Shown here: positions 21,895 to 32,672 of the stretch, piece by piece | Numbering within the stretch: the stretch's first letter is position 1 | Layout: the number at the start of each line of letters is the position of its first letter | Origin: Zhongshania aliphaticivorans | GTDB taxonomy: Bacteria > Pseudomonadota > Gammaproteobacteria > Pseudomonadales > Spongiibacteraceae | Reading direction: 5' to 3' | Assembly: GCF_902705855.1 (NCBI RefSeq) | Contig: NZ_CACSIJ010000011.1 | Coordinates: 185,705-230,354, forward strand | DNA length: 44,650 nt | Notes under the pieces: generated by a model | The model's input: only the letters and a program-made list of their open reading frames with translations | Databases searched by the model: none | Told to the model about the DNA's origin: nothing | Program-made: the position numbers and the translations under genes

Positions 21895-22230
21895 TAAGAT
21901 CCTTGTGTTTGCGTCACAGGTGTTAGCGACCAAAAGTCAGAGCGCTGCTGGTAAAGAGTAGATAGTGCTTGGATGTCTAGCTTAGTACTTTGGTTCCAAG
22001 TAGCCCGTTGGGGTTTATCCCTATTGATCATTATGAGCTGTTGAATGTGCCAAATACTATGGGAATTGGAGTTGCAGACCAATAGCTAAGCGCAAGAAAT
22101 TATAGCGTTCAGTCATTGATTACCCAGCGGAGTTTGTCGGGTGAGGGCTTTATCGAAAGCGGGGCGTGGTAAATGTGAAGATTGGGCGCGGGGATTAGTC
22201 TGGTATTTCCCCCGCGCCGTTTACTGCTTG
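21895..22230. other. 336-base gap between the propeller gene and the flavoenzyme gene
   Basis: No convincing gene. A leftward promoter for the propeller gene should lie in the right-hand part (the gene starts at 21894). The only clear structure is a GC-rich inverted repeat: GGCGCGGGG (22185-22193) with CCCCGCGCC (22210-22218), a nine-base stem with a 16-base loop, 13 bases past the flavoenzyme stop. It lacks a following T-run, so it is at best a weak or rho-assisted terminator. A 62-residue leftward ORF overlapping the gap looks random. Confidence 0.6.
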
Positions 22231-24309
<2,079 letters not shown>

Positions 24310-24322
24310 TCAAAATAGTAAC

Positions 24323-24342
24323 TAGACGGTGTCAAGTTTGCT
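24323..24342. promoter_or_regulatory. Operator-like direct repeat, copy 1
   Basis: TAGACGGTGTCAAGTTTGCT differs from copy 2 (24360-24379) at two of 20 positions and lies 37 bases from it in the same orientation. It sits in the 148-base gap between the divergent flavoenzyme and TetR genes, upstream of both. It is a candidate binding site for the TetR regulator encoded at 24395. Confidence 0.6.
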
Positions 24343-24343
24343 G

Positions 24344-24372
24344 AGATTACCGATCAATATAGACAGTGTCAA
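24344..24372 (-). promoter_or_regulatory. Candidate leftward promoter for the flavoenzyme gene
   Basis: On the minus strand, TTGACA (24372-24367) is a perfect -35 and TAATCT (24349-24344) a partial -10, with a 17-base spacer. The -35 lies inside the second direct repeat, so a protein bound there would block RNA polymerase. The flavoenzyme ATG is about 98 bases further. Confidence 0.45.
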
Positions 24373-24379
24373 GATTGCT
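24360..24379. promoter_or_regulatory. Operator-like direct repeat, copy 2
   Basis: TAGACAGTGTCAAGATTGCT, 18 of 20 bases identical to copy 1. It ends 15 bases before the tetR ATG and covers the candidate -35 of the leftward gene, which would allow control of the flavoenzyme gene and autoregulation of tetR. Confidence 0.6.
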
Positions 24380-24394
24380 TGGTAAATTGTCATC

Positions 24395-25033
24395 ATGACA
24401 AATACTTCCCCCGAACCCTGCCAATCGAGTGATAAGCCTTATCATCACGGCGATTTACGCCGTCAAATTTTGGACGAGGCTGCTCGCTTATTAAAAGAAG
24501 AGGGGGAGGCGGGGCTGTCGATGCGCAAGTTAGCGCAAAATCTGGGTGTATCTCGCACCGCGCCTTATCATCATTTCACGGACAAGCAGGCATTGTTGTG
24601 CGGTGTTGCGGAGGAGGGCTTTCGCCGTTTACGTGAGGTTGTGCGCACGCCGCCCTATGTGAAAGGGGCGGAAATTAGCGAAGCGTCAGTGCGAGTGTTT
24701 GTGCGCCGTTATGTGCAATTCTCAATCGACAATGCAGAATATTATGAGTTGATGTTTGGCGCGCGTCTGTGGAAGTCTCAGCAGCTAAGCGATTCGCTTA
24801 AAACTGAGGCTCACGATGCTTTTAAAGTCTATATCGAACAGATTCGAGCGTGGCAGCAATCTATTAGCAATAGCAATATCGACGCGCTGCGTTTTGCGCA
24901 GGTGAGCTGGTCTACCCTACATGGCATGAGCCGCTTATTGATTGATGGTATTTACCTTGACGTAAGCGCGATTAATGTCATGAGTGATACCGCAGCGAAG
25001 ATGTTTTGGCAGCAGTTGTATCTGCCAGCGTAG
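24395..25033 (+). CDS. TetR/AcrR family transcriptional regulator with WHG domain
   Basis: A 212-residue one-component repressor. The N-terminal DNA-binding domain includes PYHHGDLRRQIL (residues 15-26), and the helix-turn-helix LSMRKLAQNLGVSRTAPYHHF (about 41-61, in part). The C-terminal ligand domain carries the WSTLHGMSRL signature of the TetR_C WHG subfamily. It is divergent from the fadH-type gene and its probable target sites are the two direct repeats upstream. The ligand may be an acyl-CoA or an enone, which is inference from the neighbour. The ABC pair downstream on the same strand could also be part of the regulon. Confidence 0.9.
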   Translation: MTNTSPEPCQSSDKPYHHGDLRRQILDEAARLLKEEGEAGLSMRKLAQNLGVSRTAPYHHFTDKQALLCGVAEEGFRRLREVVRTPPYVKGAEISEASVRVFVRRYVQFSIDNAEYYELMFGARLWKSQQLSDSLKTEAHDAFKVYIEQIRAWQQSISNSNIDALRFAQVSWSTLHGMSRLLIDGIYLDVSAINVMSDTAAKMFWQQLYLPA

Positions 25034-25178
25034 CAAGTAACGCGTTTGCCCCTCGTTTTATTTGTCCTCTTAGTTTTACCGTGCTGGCACTTGCCAAGCC
25101 TACGTACATCGCCGACACTCTTTGGCGATTTATTTCAATTGCGGTTTTCCATCTTACCGCTGTCAGTGAGAGGTGTTC

Positions 25179-26129
25179 GTGTCAGCTATTATCAGCGTTC
25201 AAAATTTAAGCAAAGTTTACGATTCCGGATTTCAGGCGCTACGCGACGTTTCTTTGGATATTCGGCGCGGTGAAATCTTTGCTCTGCTAGGCCCCAACGG
25301 CGCTGGCAAAACCACCATGATTAGCATTATCTGCGGCATTGTGAATCCGAGTTCGGGGGTGATTACGGCGGATGGTCACGACATCATTCGGGATTTTCGC
25401 GCAGCGCGCAGCAAGATCGGTTTGGTGCCGCAGGAGCTGTGTACCGATGGTTTTGAAAGCGTGATTTCAACAGTAAATTTTAGTCGCGGTTTATTCGGGC
25501 GTCCGCCAAATAAGGCGTATATCGAGCAAATCTTGCGGCAGTTATCACTGTGGGATAAACGCGATTCTCGTATTATGGAATTATCTGGCGGTATGAAACG
25601 GCGGGTGATGATCGCCAAGGCTTTATCCCATGAGCCAGAAATTTTATTTCTTGATGAACCCACCGCGGGAGTCGACGTTGAGCTGCGCCGCGATATGTGG
25701 GAAATGGTGCGCGGTCTTCGCGAACGCGGCGTGACCATTATTTTAACCACCCACTACATTGAAGAAGCCGAAGAAATGGCCGACCGCATTGGGGTGATTA
25801 GTCGGGGCGAGCTTATTCTAGTAGAAGAAAAAGACGTGCTGATGGAAAAGCTAGGGCAGAAACAGCTGCGCCTCCAATTGCAAAAACCATTGCTTGAGTT
25901 ACCGCTAGAGTTGCAAAGCTACCCACTGTCGCTTACCGAAGACGGCCTAGAATTAATTTACCACTTTGACACGCAGGGCGATCAAACCGGTATTGCCAAT
26001 TTATTCCGACGGCTGGATGAACACGGTATCGACTATAAGGATATCCATTCTAAGCAGCGCTCCCTAGAGGAAATTTTTGTGAGTTTAGTGACAGAAAGAG
26101 CGACCACCGAGACGGAGGCCGCAGAATGA
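25179..26129 (+). CDS. ABC transporter ATP-binding protein
   Basis: The ATPase subunit (about 316 residues) of an ABC-2-type exporter. Walker [10 protein letters not shown] (38-46), a Q-loop at LVPQE (about 83-87), signature LSGGM (136-140), Walker [13 protein letters not shown] (156-167) and the switch His in [14 protein letters not shown] are all intact. The 100-residue C-terminal extension is typical of drug, polysaccharide or lipid exporters. Start: a GTG at 25179, five bases after GAGAGG; an in-frame GTG at 25173 overlaps that site. The permease gene overlaps its stop by four bases, so the two are co-translated. The substrate is unknown. Confidence 0.93.
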   Translation: MSAIISVQNLSKVYDSGFQALRDVSLDIRRGEIFALLGPNGAGKTTMISIICGIVNPSSGVITADGHDIIRDFRAARSKIGLVPQELCTDGFESVISTVNFSRGLFGRPPNKAYIEQILRQLSLWDKRDSRIMELSGGMKRRVMIAKALSHEPEILFLDEPTAGVDVELRRDMWEMVRGLRERGVTIILTTHYIEEAEEMADRIGVISRGELILVEEKDVLMEKLGQKQLRLQLQKPLLELPLELQSYPLSLTEDGLELIYHFDTQGDQTGIANLFRRLDEHGIDYKDIHSKQRSLEEIFVSLVTERATTETEAAE

Positions 26130-26887
26130 ATTTTCATGCGATTAAGGCCATTTATAAATTTGAATTACACCGTACGTGGCGCACGATTATGCAGAGTATT
26201 GCGTCGCCAGTAATATCAACGTCTTTGTATTTTGTGGTATTTGGCTCGGCTATTGGTTCGCGTATGGTCGAGATTGATGGTGTGAGCTATGCAGCATTTA
26301 TTATTCCCGGTTTGGTGATGTTGGCGCTACTGACAGAGAGTATTTCCAATGCCTCCTTCGGTATTTATTTCCCTAAATACAATGGCACCATTTATGAGAT
26401 TTTGTCGGCGCCTATTTCTATGCGAGAAATCTTACTGGGCTATGTCGGCGCGGCAACCACCAAGTCGGTTATTGTCGGCAGTATTATTTTACTGACCGCG
26501 AATTTATTTGTGGATTATCACGTTGCCCACCCTTTCTGGATGGTGGCGTTCTTAGTGTTAACTGCGGCGACGTTTAGTTTGTTCGGTTTTATTATCGGTA
26601 TTTGGGCTGACGGATTTGAGAAACTACAGGTGGTGCCCATGCTCATCGTGACGCCGCTCACGTTTTTGGGCGGCAGTTTTTATTCCATTAGTATGTTGCC
26701 GCCACTGTGGCAGACCATCACCTTGGCGAACCCAGTGGTGTATTTGATTAGCGCCTTCCGCTGGAGTTTTTACGGTGTAGCCGACGTGAATGTGGGGGTG
26801 AGTGTGGCGATGATTTTATTGTTTATGGGGTTGTGCTTACTCGGCATCGCATGGATATTCCGCACCGGTTATCGTTTAAAAAGTTGA
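26126..26887 (+). CDS. ABC-2 type transporter permease
   Basis: A 253-residue membrane protein with six predicted helices and the ABC-2 pattern: a cytoplasmic N-terminus ending in [10 protein letters not shown], then helices around residues 22-42, 53-75, 105-128, 138-160, 170-190 and 225-246. The conserved [11 protein letters not shown] and [12 protein letters not shown] segments are typical of the YadH/NodJ-like subfamily. The ATG overlaps the stop of the ATPase gene (ATGA). Together the two make a simple homodimeric-type exporter. The cargo cannot be read from sequence. Confidence 0.93.
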   Translation: MNFHAIKAIYKFELHRTWRTIMQSIASPVISTSLYFVVFGSAIGSRMVEIDGVSYAAFIIPGLVMLALLTESISNASFGIYFPKYNGTIYEILSAPISMREILLGYVGAATTKSVIVGSIILLTANLFVDYHVAHPFWMVAFLVLTAATFSLFGFIIGIWADGFEKLQVVPMLIVTPLTFLGGSFYSISMLPPLWQTITLANPVVYLISAFRWSFYGVADVNVGVSVAMILLFMGLCLLGIAWIFRTGYRLKS

Positions 26888-26892
26888 GTGTC

Positions 26893-27483
26893 GTGTTAAC
26901 TAATGTCACTGCGGTGCTGTTTGATTTAGACGGCACCTTGATTGATTCTGGGCTTAATTTTCAAATACTTCGTAGTAAATTGGGGTGGCCAGCCGGCGTC
27001 GATTTATTGGCGTATTTAGCTGAATTACCCAGCGCGAAGCAGCGCGCCGAAGCTGAGCGGGCCATCCATGACTTTGAAATGGCCGGCGCCGCATCATCTA
27101 CATGGATGCCCGGCGCTCAGGCATTACTCGAAGCACTAGCTGAGGCGGGAATTGCCACTGGCATTGTGACAAGAAACACCCGTGCGGCCTTTGATGTGTG
27201 TCGCCAGCGTTTATCTATTCCACCCATTGATGTTATCACCCGTGAAGATGCGCCTGCCAAGCCAGACCCAACTGGCTTGCTGAACTTAGCTGCAAAATTT
27301 TCGGTGTTGCCTGAGAATGCGATTTACGTGGGGGATTATATTTATGATTTGCAGGCCGCGACCGCGGCGGGCATGCAAAGCTGCTTATACGACCCGAGTG
27401 GCACTGCGAGCTTTGCAGATCAGGCGGATATGACTATCCGCCATTTTGAAGAGCTAGCTAAGGCGCTGAAACCTAGTTATTAA
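26893..27483 (+). CDS. HAD-superfamily hydrolase (phosphoglycolate phosphatase-like)
   Basis: About 196 residues with HAD motif I DLDGTLIDS near the N-terminus, motif II in GIVTRN, a conserved Lys in DAPAKPDPTG and motif IV VGDYIYDLQAA. The cap is small and helical, as in phosphoglycolate phosphatase or PNKD-like enzymes; the substrate is uncertain. The chosen GTG at 26893 gives an N-terminus that begins directly with the first strand; longer in-frame starts (GTG at 26833, ATG at 26851) overlap the permease gene and are less likely. Six bases after the permease stop, so probably in the same transcript. Its stop overlaps the convergent oxidoreductase gene by four bases. Confidence 0.88.
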   Translation: MLTNVTAVLFDLDGTLIDSGLNFQILRSKLGWPAGVDLLAYLAELPSAKQRAEAERAIHDFEMAGAASSTWMPGAQALLEALAEAGIATGIVTRNTRAAFDVCRQRLSIPPIDVITREDAPAKPDPTGLLNLAAKFSVLPENAIYVGDYIYDLQAATAAGMQSCLYDPSGTASFADQADMTIRHFEELAKALKPSY

Positions 27484-28481
27484 TACTCAATAACAATTTT
27501 GCCAAAGTGCTTGCCGGTTTCTTGGTAGCTGAATGCGGCGCCAAGTTCTTCTAGGCTAAAGCTGCGGTCAATGACAGGGCGTAGACCTGAGGTGTTAATC
27601 GCTTTCACCATGGCATTTTGCATTTCAACACTGCCCACCGAAAGTCCGGTCATGCGCAATTGCTTGCCGAACATTTTTGGCAGCATCAGTTCTGCGGTGA
27701 AACCGCCAAGAATACCGATGAGTGAAATGTGGCCGCCGACACGGGCTGCATCAATAGAGTTGGCTAGAGTGGCGCTGCCGCCTATATCTAATACGTGATC
27801 TACACCGCCGCCAGAGAGCTTGTTAATTGTTGGCCCCCACTTGGGATCGGTTTTGTAATTGATAACGGTGTCTGCACCGAGCTTTTTGAGCTGATCAATT
27901 TTGTCGTCCGATGAGGTGGTGGCATAAACGTAAGCGCCAGCTGCTTTGGCAATTTGTAGTGCAAATACTGACATTCCACCAGTACCTTCTACCAATACCG
28001 TATCACCAGCTTGCAGATTGCCTTCGACGATAAGCGCGCGCCAAGCGGTTAATGCGGCGCAGGGCAGAGTGGCTGCTTCGGCGTAGCTATAGCCGTCGGG
28101 CATGGCGGTAACGGAATTTTCAGGTAGGCAGGTTTGCTCTGCGGCGCAGCCGTTTACCGTGTCGCCAAGTAGGGCAGCCGTTTTCGCTTTGTTGACCTTG
28201 CCTTCAACCCAGTTGGGGAAAAAGGCGGACATGACTTTGTCGCCAACTTGCCATTGCGTAACACCTTCGCCAATGGCAATAACATCCCCCGCACCGTCTG
28301 AAAGTGGAATGCGGCCATCTTCAACACGAATACCACCAACGGCGACTAAGTAATCATGGTAGTTCAATGAGCTTGCACGCCATTGCACCAGTATTTCGCC
28401 AGCGCCCGGTGTGGGGGCGGCCATGTCAGTCACGGCGAGCTTGTCGAGAGTTGCAGGTTTGTTAACGGTTATAGCGCGCAT
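27480..28481 (-). CDS. Zinc-independent or zinc-type MDR family oxidoreductase (NADPH:quinone reductase/alcohol dehydrogenase-like)
   Basis: About 333 residues of the medium-chain dehydrogenase/reductase family. An N-terminal GroES-like domain contains SSLNYHDYLVAVGG and the PLSDGAGDVIAIGEGV motif, followed by a Rossmann domain with VLVEGTGGMSVFALQIAKAAGA and GGVDHVLDIGG. The catalytic zinc ligands of classical alcohol dehydrogenases are not seen (N in SLNYHD replaces the Cys position), so it is more like quinone oxidoreductase-type members. Start at 28481 chosen because GGAG lies six bases upstream; a longer frame from 28532 lacks this. Convergent with the HAD gene and divergent from tesB. 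Confidence 0.87.
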   Translation of the reverse strand: MRAITVNKPATLDKLAVTDMAAPTPGAGEILVQWRASSLNYHDYLVAVGGIRVEDGRIPLSDGAGDVIAIGEGVTQWQVGDKVMSAFFPNWVEGKVNKAKTAALLGDTVNGCAAEQTCLPENSVTAMPDGYSYAEAATLPCAALTAWRALIVEGNLQAGDTVLVEGTGGMSVFALQIAKAAGAYVYATTSSDDKIDQLKKLGADTVINYKTDPKWGPTINKLSGGGVDHVLDIGGSATLANSIDAARVGGHISLIGILGGFTAELMLPKMFGKQLRMTGLSVGSVEMQNAMVKAINTSGLRPVIDRSFSLEELGAAFSYQETGKHFGKIVIEY

Positions 28482-28647
28482 GATGGTCTCCACGGTTAAA
28501 TTTTGTCTATTAGCGAGTACGGCGAAGATCATAACAAATTTGCGTCACTGCTGTACGTATGCGTATTAAAATCTTCTTAGTGGCCAGCAATACGTAAATT
28601 TCCGCCCGCGCTGCTGTATCCTAGCGCCAGGAGATCTAGAGGTGTTT

Positions 28648-29538
28648 ATGAGTTTAGTGGAAGACTTTATCGCGCATTTAAATTTAGAGCGCATGACCGA
28701 GAGTGAATTTGTCGGTTACAGCCGATACTCAGCGGCGGAAAATCATGTTTATGGTGGGCAGGTGTTGGGCCAAGCTTTATCGGCGGCAAATCAGACGGTT
28801 GAGGGGCGGCTATGCCACTCCCTAAGTGCGCAATTCTTGCGAGCGGGAAACTTGGCTGGGCCGATTCATTTTAAAGTTGCTAATCTCCGTGATGGTCGCA
28901 ATTTCAGTGTTCGGCGAGTATCCGCAGAACAGGCTGGCCGAGAGCTGTTAACCTTAGACGCTTCATTCCATATAGAGGCGCAAGGCTATGATCAGCAGCC
29001 GACCATGCCAGCGGTGATGGGGCCGGAGTCCTTCCGCGCTATGGAATCCTATCGAGATAATTTCGAAGAGCTTGGCTTGCTTAGACTCTACGATTTTTTA
29101 GTGACCCAGAGCGTGATTGATTTTCGTTGTTTAGAATTGCCTTCGTATTTAGAAACGAATAATCGCCCCGCTGTGCAAAGAATGTGGCTAAGGGCTAAGC
29201 ATGCCGTGCCTAATGATCCTGCCTTGCAGCGGGCAATATTAGGATTCATTAGCGATCATAACTTTATTCGCACTGCATCATTGCCTTACCGTGATCAGGT
29301 CTCGTCGCGGCCGTCGCAAATGGCAACGTTGAACCACTCAATGTGGATTCATCGGCCAGTAGATCTCAATAACTGGCATTTATACGATGTACATAGCGCA
29401 AATGCCTTTGGCGATCGCGCCTTGGTGATAGGCCATATGTACGCCCAAACTGGGGAGTTAGTCGCCACCATGGTGCAGGAGGGCATGCTGCGTTTGCTTG
29501 ACGATGGAGAGCTTGCCTCGTTCAGTGAAAACGCCTGA
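28648..29538 (+). CDS. tesB: Acyl-CoA thioesterase II
   Basis: TesB hydrolyses acyl-CoA esters to free fatty acid and CoA in the cytoplasm. The protein (about 296 residues) has two hot-dog folds. Its motifs include GGQVLGQALSAA (about 36-47), the LDHS/HSMWIHRP segment, DVHSANAFGDRALVIGHMY and a QTGELVATMVQEGMLR strand with the catalytic Gln. The Asp-Thr/Ser-Gln triad can be placed by these motifs. The ATG at 28648 is preferred to a GTG at 28642 because GAGG lies six bases upstream of it. E. coli TesB is 286 residues. Confidence 0.94.
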   Translation: MSLVEDFIAHLNLERMTESEFVGYSRYSAAENHVYGGQVLGQALSAANQTVEGRLCHSLSAQFLRAGNLAGPIHFKVANLRDGRNFSVRRVSAEQAGRELLTLDASFHIEAQGYDQQPTMPAVMGPESFRAMESYRDNFEELGLLRLYDFLVTQSVIDFRCLELPSYLETNNRPAVQRMWLRAKHAVPNDPALQRAILGFISDHNFIRTASLPYRDQVSSRPSQMATLNHSMWIHRPVDLNNWHLYDVHSANAFGDRALVIGHMYAQTGELVATMVQEGMLRLLDDGELASFSENA

Positions 29539-29657
29539 TATTTGCCATATTTATCGGCGAGGTTTTACAGATTGAAGGTCGTCGATGTACTCTCAGTACT
29601 ATTAACATCGAGTTGGCGCAGAGACATGAGCAACACCACTATCTACAGCGAGGGCGT

Positions 29658-30206
29658 ATGTACCTGATCGAGCTATCTGGCTGGATGGCCAATGCGAATA
29701 AGCAGCCCTCGCCCAATTATAATCAGCGTCCAAACGCCGCCGATATTAGCTTGCTCGTTATTCACAATATCAGCCTACCTGCGGGTCAGTTTGGCGGGCC
29801 GTATGTTCATCAGTTATTTACCAATTGCTTAGACTGCGAGTCGCATAGCAGTTTTGATGATTTGCGAGGGCTGAATGTCTCTGCGCATTTATTTATCGAT
29901 CGCGAGGGCGTACTTCATCAATTTGTCTCGTTTAACGACCGCGCATGGCATGCCGGTGTGTCGCAGTTTGACGGACGCGACAACTGCAATGATTTTAGTA
30001 TTGGCATTGAGCTTGAGGGGGCTGATGATGTTAGTTACACCGACGCCCAGTACCGAGAGTTAATCGCCGTAACAGAAAGCCTGCAGAGCTACTACCCGGC
30101 CATCAGCGCAGCACGTATAGTTGGCCACTGTGACATAGCGCCTGGACGTAAAACTGATCCCGGCTTGGCCTTTGACTGGACCTATTATAAAAACGCATTG
30201 GGATAG
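29658..30206 (+). CDS. ampD: 1,6-anhydro-N-acetylmuramyl-L-alanine amidase AmpD
   Basis: AmpD splits the stem peptide from anhydro-muropeptides during cytoplasmic cell-wall recycling and so keeps ampC-type beta-lactamases uninduced. The 182-residue protein has the amidase_2 fold: zinc ligand His in VIHNISLP, FGGPYVHQLF, SAHLFIDREG, RAWHAGVSQFDGR, NDFSIGIELEG and the second His and Asp in VGHCDIAPGRKTDPG. The length matches E. coli AmpD (183). ATG at 29658 with GAGGG just upstream; an in-frame TTG at 29613 would add a non-conserved tail. ampE follows after three bases. Confidence 0.95.
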   Translation: MYLIELSGWMANANKQPSPNYNQRPNAADISLLVIHNISLPAGQFGGPYVHQLFTNCLDCESHSSFDDLRGLNVSAHLFIDREGVLHQFVSFNDRAWHAGVSQFDGRDNCNDFSIGIELEGADDVSYTDAQYRELIAVTESLQSYYPAISAARIVGHCDIAPGRKTDPGLAFDWTYYKNALG

Positions 30207-30209
30207 ATC

Positions 30210-31064
30210 ATGGAATTTTTTGCCATTCTAATCGCTTGGGCAGCGGTGCAATTTTGGGGTAGCGGCGGCGTTATCCAAGAAGATAATTGGTTTGTGCGCT
30301 ACCGGGAAATGACCGCAGGAATTGGCAGTACTACCCTGCGTTTGTTATTGCTGGTTGCCCTGCCCGTACTCGGTGTATTTGCCGTGTTGTGGCTGTTAGC
30401 GCCGATATTGTTTGGCCTGCCGGTGTTTTTACTCAGTGTCGCTTTATTGCTTTACAGTTTGGGTCGCGGCGACTTTCAAATCTTGCTTAAGCTTTATCTT
30501 AACAGTTGGCAGCGTGCAGATTTAGAGGGTGCCTACCAGCACGGTCTCGGTTTTAGCGCAGAGCTGTGCGAAACCGGCGCCGGAAATGCACTTCAGCTGC
30601 ATTTAAGTGTTCGTAAGGCGGTGTTTTACCAAGGCTTTGAGCGCTGGTTTGCGGTGGTGTTTTGGTTTGTGGTGGCCGGCCCAGCAGCGGCCTTGGCGTA
30701 TCGCTTATTGTTTTTATTGGCCAATGACGATCAGTTAAAGCAGGAGGATCGCGATCGTTCAGCCATCGCCCTGTTTTATCTAGAATGGCTGCCGGTGCGC
30801 ATGTTGGGCTTCGCGTTTGCCATAGTCGGTAATTTCGATACCTGCATCAAAGCATGGCGCGAACATTTTAATAGCGAATTGCCATCTGCCGATATATTAG
30901 ACGACGTCGGCATGAAGGCCTTGCCCGTCTATTTACCTGATGGGCAGGTAGACGGTGAACAATTTGTAAAATTGGCGGCCGAGGAGTTACTGGCAGTGCA
31001 GCATTTATTGTCCCGTAGTTTATTGGTGTGGGTGTGCGCGGTGGCAGTGCTGCAATTGATATAA
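30210..31064 (+). CDS. ampE: Regulatory signalling membrane protein AmpE
   Basis: A 284-residue inner-membrane protein with four or five predicted helices (around residues 1-16, 46-80, 150-170, 195-215 and 265-284). The EDNWFVRYRE, GRGDFQILLKLYLNSW, FYQGFERWFAVVFWFV and YLEWLPVRMLGFAFAIVGNF segments are typical of AmpE/CobD-like proteins. AmpE is linked to ampD in many gammaproteobacteria and is implicated in beta-lactamase and cell-wall signalling, with an unclear molecular role. It starts three bases after ampD. The ROK kinase gene follows 38 bases later. Confidence 0.92.
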   Translation: MEFFAILIAWAAVQFWGSGGVIQEDNWFVRYREMTAGIGSTTLRLLLLVALPVLGVFAVLWLLAPILFGLPVFLLSVALLLYSLGRGDFQILLKLYLNSWQRADLEGAYQHGLGFSAELCETGAGNALQLHLSVRKAVFYQGFERWFAVVFWFVVAGPAAALAYRLLFLLANDDQLKQEDRDRSAIALFYLEWLPVRMLGFAFAIVGNFDTCIKAWREHFNSELPSADILDDVGMKALPVYLPDGQVDGEQFVKLAAEELLAVQHLLSRSLLVWVCAVAVLQLI

Positions 31065-31102
31065 GTGCGTCATTTTTTAAAGAATATTTGAAGGGGCCTG
31101 CT

Positions 31103-31981
31103 TTGCGAATTGGTGTTGATCTTGGCGGCACAAAAATTGAAGGAATTTTGCTGGCCGAGAGCGGCGAGCAAATCGCGCGTGAGCGTATTGCCACACCTGC
31201 TCATAGCTACGAGGCGGTGGTTGAGGCCATCGCTGGTTTGGTAGAGGGTTTGCAGGCTAAAGCCGGTGGTGGCGCCACGGTGGGCTTAGGTGGCCCCGGC
31301 GCGGTGTCGGCGGTGACGGGTTTAATTAAAAATAGTAATACCTTGGCTATTAGTGGTCGTGCGCTTCCCGAGGATTTGGCTAAGCGGCTGGGCTGCCAAG
31401 TTCGTTTTAGCAACGACGCCAATTGTTTTGCCTTATCGGAGGCGGTAGACGGTGCCGGTGCAGATTACCCGACGGTGTTTGGCGTGATTATCGGCACCGG
31501 CACCGGTGGTGGTGTCGTTATTGATAAAAAAGTGCTCACCGGTGTAAACGGTATTGGCGGCGAGTGGGGCCACAACCCCATGCCTGGCGCGACTGAAGAA
31601 CGGACTTGTTACTGTGGACGAATAAACTGCATTGAAACTTATTTGTGCGGCGCTGGCTTGGCGACGACATACCTTGAGGCGGGTGGCGAAGCGATCAAGG
31701 CGCCAGAGATAGCGGCGCGAGCTGCGGCGGGAGAAGCTTTGGCTGAAACCGTATTAGATACCTATTGCCGGCAGTTGGCGCGGGCATTGGCAGGGGTTAT
31801 TAATCTACTAGACCCGGCTGCGATTGTGCTGGGCGGCGGTGTGTCTAATATCGATATTATTTATGAAATAGTCCCCCAGTATTGGGCGGACTATGTGTTT
31901 AGCGACAGCTGCGTAACAGCCTTAGTGAAAGCTAAGTATGGCGACAGCAGTGGTGTTCGCGGTGCGGCGTGGTTGTGGTGA
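31103..31981 (+). CDS. ROK family sugar kinase (Mak/NagK-like)
   Basis: A roughly 292-residue kinase of the ROK family, which phosphorylates hexoses. Motifs are the ATP-binding RIGVDLGGTKIEG at the N-terminus, VGLGGPGAVS, FSNDANCFALSEA with the catalytic Asp region, FGVIIGTGTGGG, the zinc-binding GEWGHN...CYCGRINCIETYLCG, and IVLGGGVSNI. The start is TTG at 31103, six bases after AAGGGG; upstream in-frame codons overlap ampE. Closest by motif to fructokinase Mak or N-acetylglucosamine kinase NagK; a role in peptidoglycan sugar recycling next to ampDE is tempting but is inference. Confidence 0.88.
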   Translation: MRIGVDLGGTKIEGILLAESGEQIARERIATPAHSYEAVVEAIAGLVEGLQAKAGGGATVGLGGPGAVSAVTGLIKNSNTLAISGRALPEDLAKRLGCQVRFSNDANCFALSEAVDGAGADYPTVFGVIIGTGTGGGVVIDKKVLTGVNGIGGEWGHNPMPGATEERTCYCGRINCIETYLCGAGLATTYLEAGGEAIKAPEIAARAAAGEALAETVLDTYCRQLARALAGVINLLDPAAIVLGGGVSNIDIIYEIVPQYWADYVFSDSCVTALVKAKYGDSSGVRGAAWLW

Positions 31982-31983
31982 GC

Positions 31984-32018
31984 GGCCCTGTTTGAGTGGA
32001 AACAGGGCCATCGGTTTT
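31984..32018. terminator. Terminator after the ROK kinase gene
   Basis: A perfect ten-base stem, GGCCCTGTTT (31984-31993) with AAACAGGGCC (32000-32009), and a six-base loop begins three bases after the kinase stop. It is followed by ATCGGTTTT (T-run 32015-32018). It sits between convergent genes and may serve both. Confidence 0.65.
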
Positions 32019-32571
32019 ATCGTTTATCAGCCTGCACCCACAGTACTTCTTGACCGCCATTGCGGCGTGCTAGCAACCTTGCCATTACAAACAAAAAGTC
32101 TGATAAGCGGTTTAAATATTGGCGGCCGGTCGCATTTACTTCATCGGTTTTGTTGAGTGCAACTAAGCTGCGTTCAGCGCGGCGACATACTGATCTGGCC
32201 ATATGGCATAAAGCGGCGGGTTTGCTACCACCGGGAAGAATAAAGTTTTTAAGTGGCGGTAGGTCTTCGTTTAGTTCATCTAAGCTATTTTCTAATTCGC
32301 CAATGCGTTCGGCACTGATCATGATATAACCCGGCACTGCGAGTTCGCCGCCAAGATCAAATAAATCATGTTGAATGCGCGCGAGCAGCGGCGTATAGGC
32401 GTCGTCAGAAGGCAGTTCGGCCATGAGTAAACCGACAACGGAATTGAGTTCATCGACGTTGCCAATGCTCTCCATGCGATGGTGATCCTTATCGATACGC
32501 GAGCCATCGCCGAGTCCCGTGGTGCCGTCATCGCCGGTGCGAGTATAAATCTTCGATAATCGATGTCCCAT
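32017..32571 (-). CDS. PduO-type cob(I)alamin adenosyltransferase
   Basis: A 184-residue cytoplasmic enzyme that transfers the adenosyl group of ATP to cob(I)alamin or its precursors, forming the coenzyme. The N-terminal YTRTGDDGTTGLGDGSRI (residues 8-25) is the ATP-binding signature of the PduO/EutT-like group; the middle has IGNVDELNSVVG and the C-terminal part carries CRRAERSLVAL and a YLNRLSDFLFVMARL helix. It is divergent from cobU-cobT-cobC, which points to cobalamin salvage. The name cobO is often misapplied to this unrelated family, so no symbol is given. Confidence 0.93.
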   Translation of the reverse strand: MGHRLSKIYTRTGDDGTTGLGDGSRIDKDHHRMESIGNVDELNSVVGLLMAELPSDDAYTPLLARIQHDLFDLGGELAVPGYIMISAERIGELENSLDELNEDLPPLKNFILPGGSKPAALCHMARSVCRRAERSLVALNKTDEVNATGRQYLNRLSDFLFVMARLLARRNGGQEVLWVQADKR

Positions 32572-32672
32572 ATTTCCCTCAGTTGCAGCCGGTCTAGTAG
32601 AATAAGCGGTTTACTATACGTCAGATCACTTCAGGGTGGCAGTATTGGCGGCTATGTATGGGGAGTATTGCG

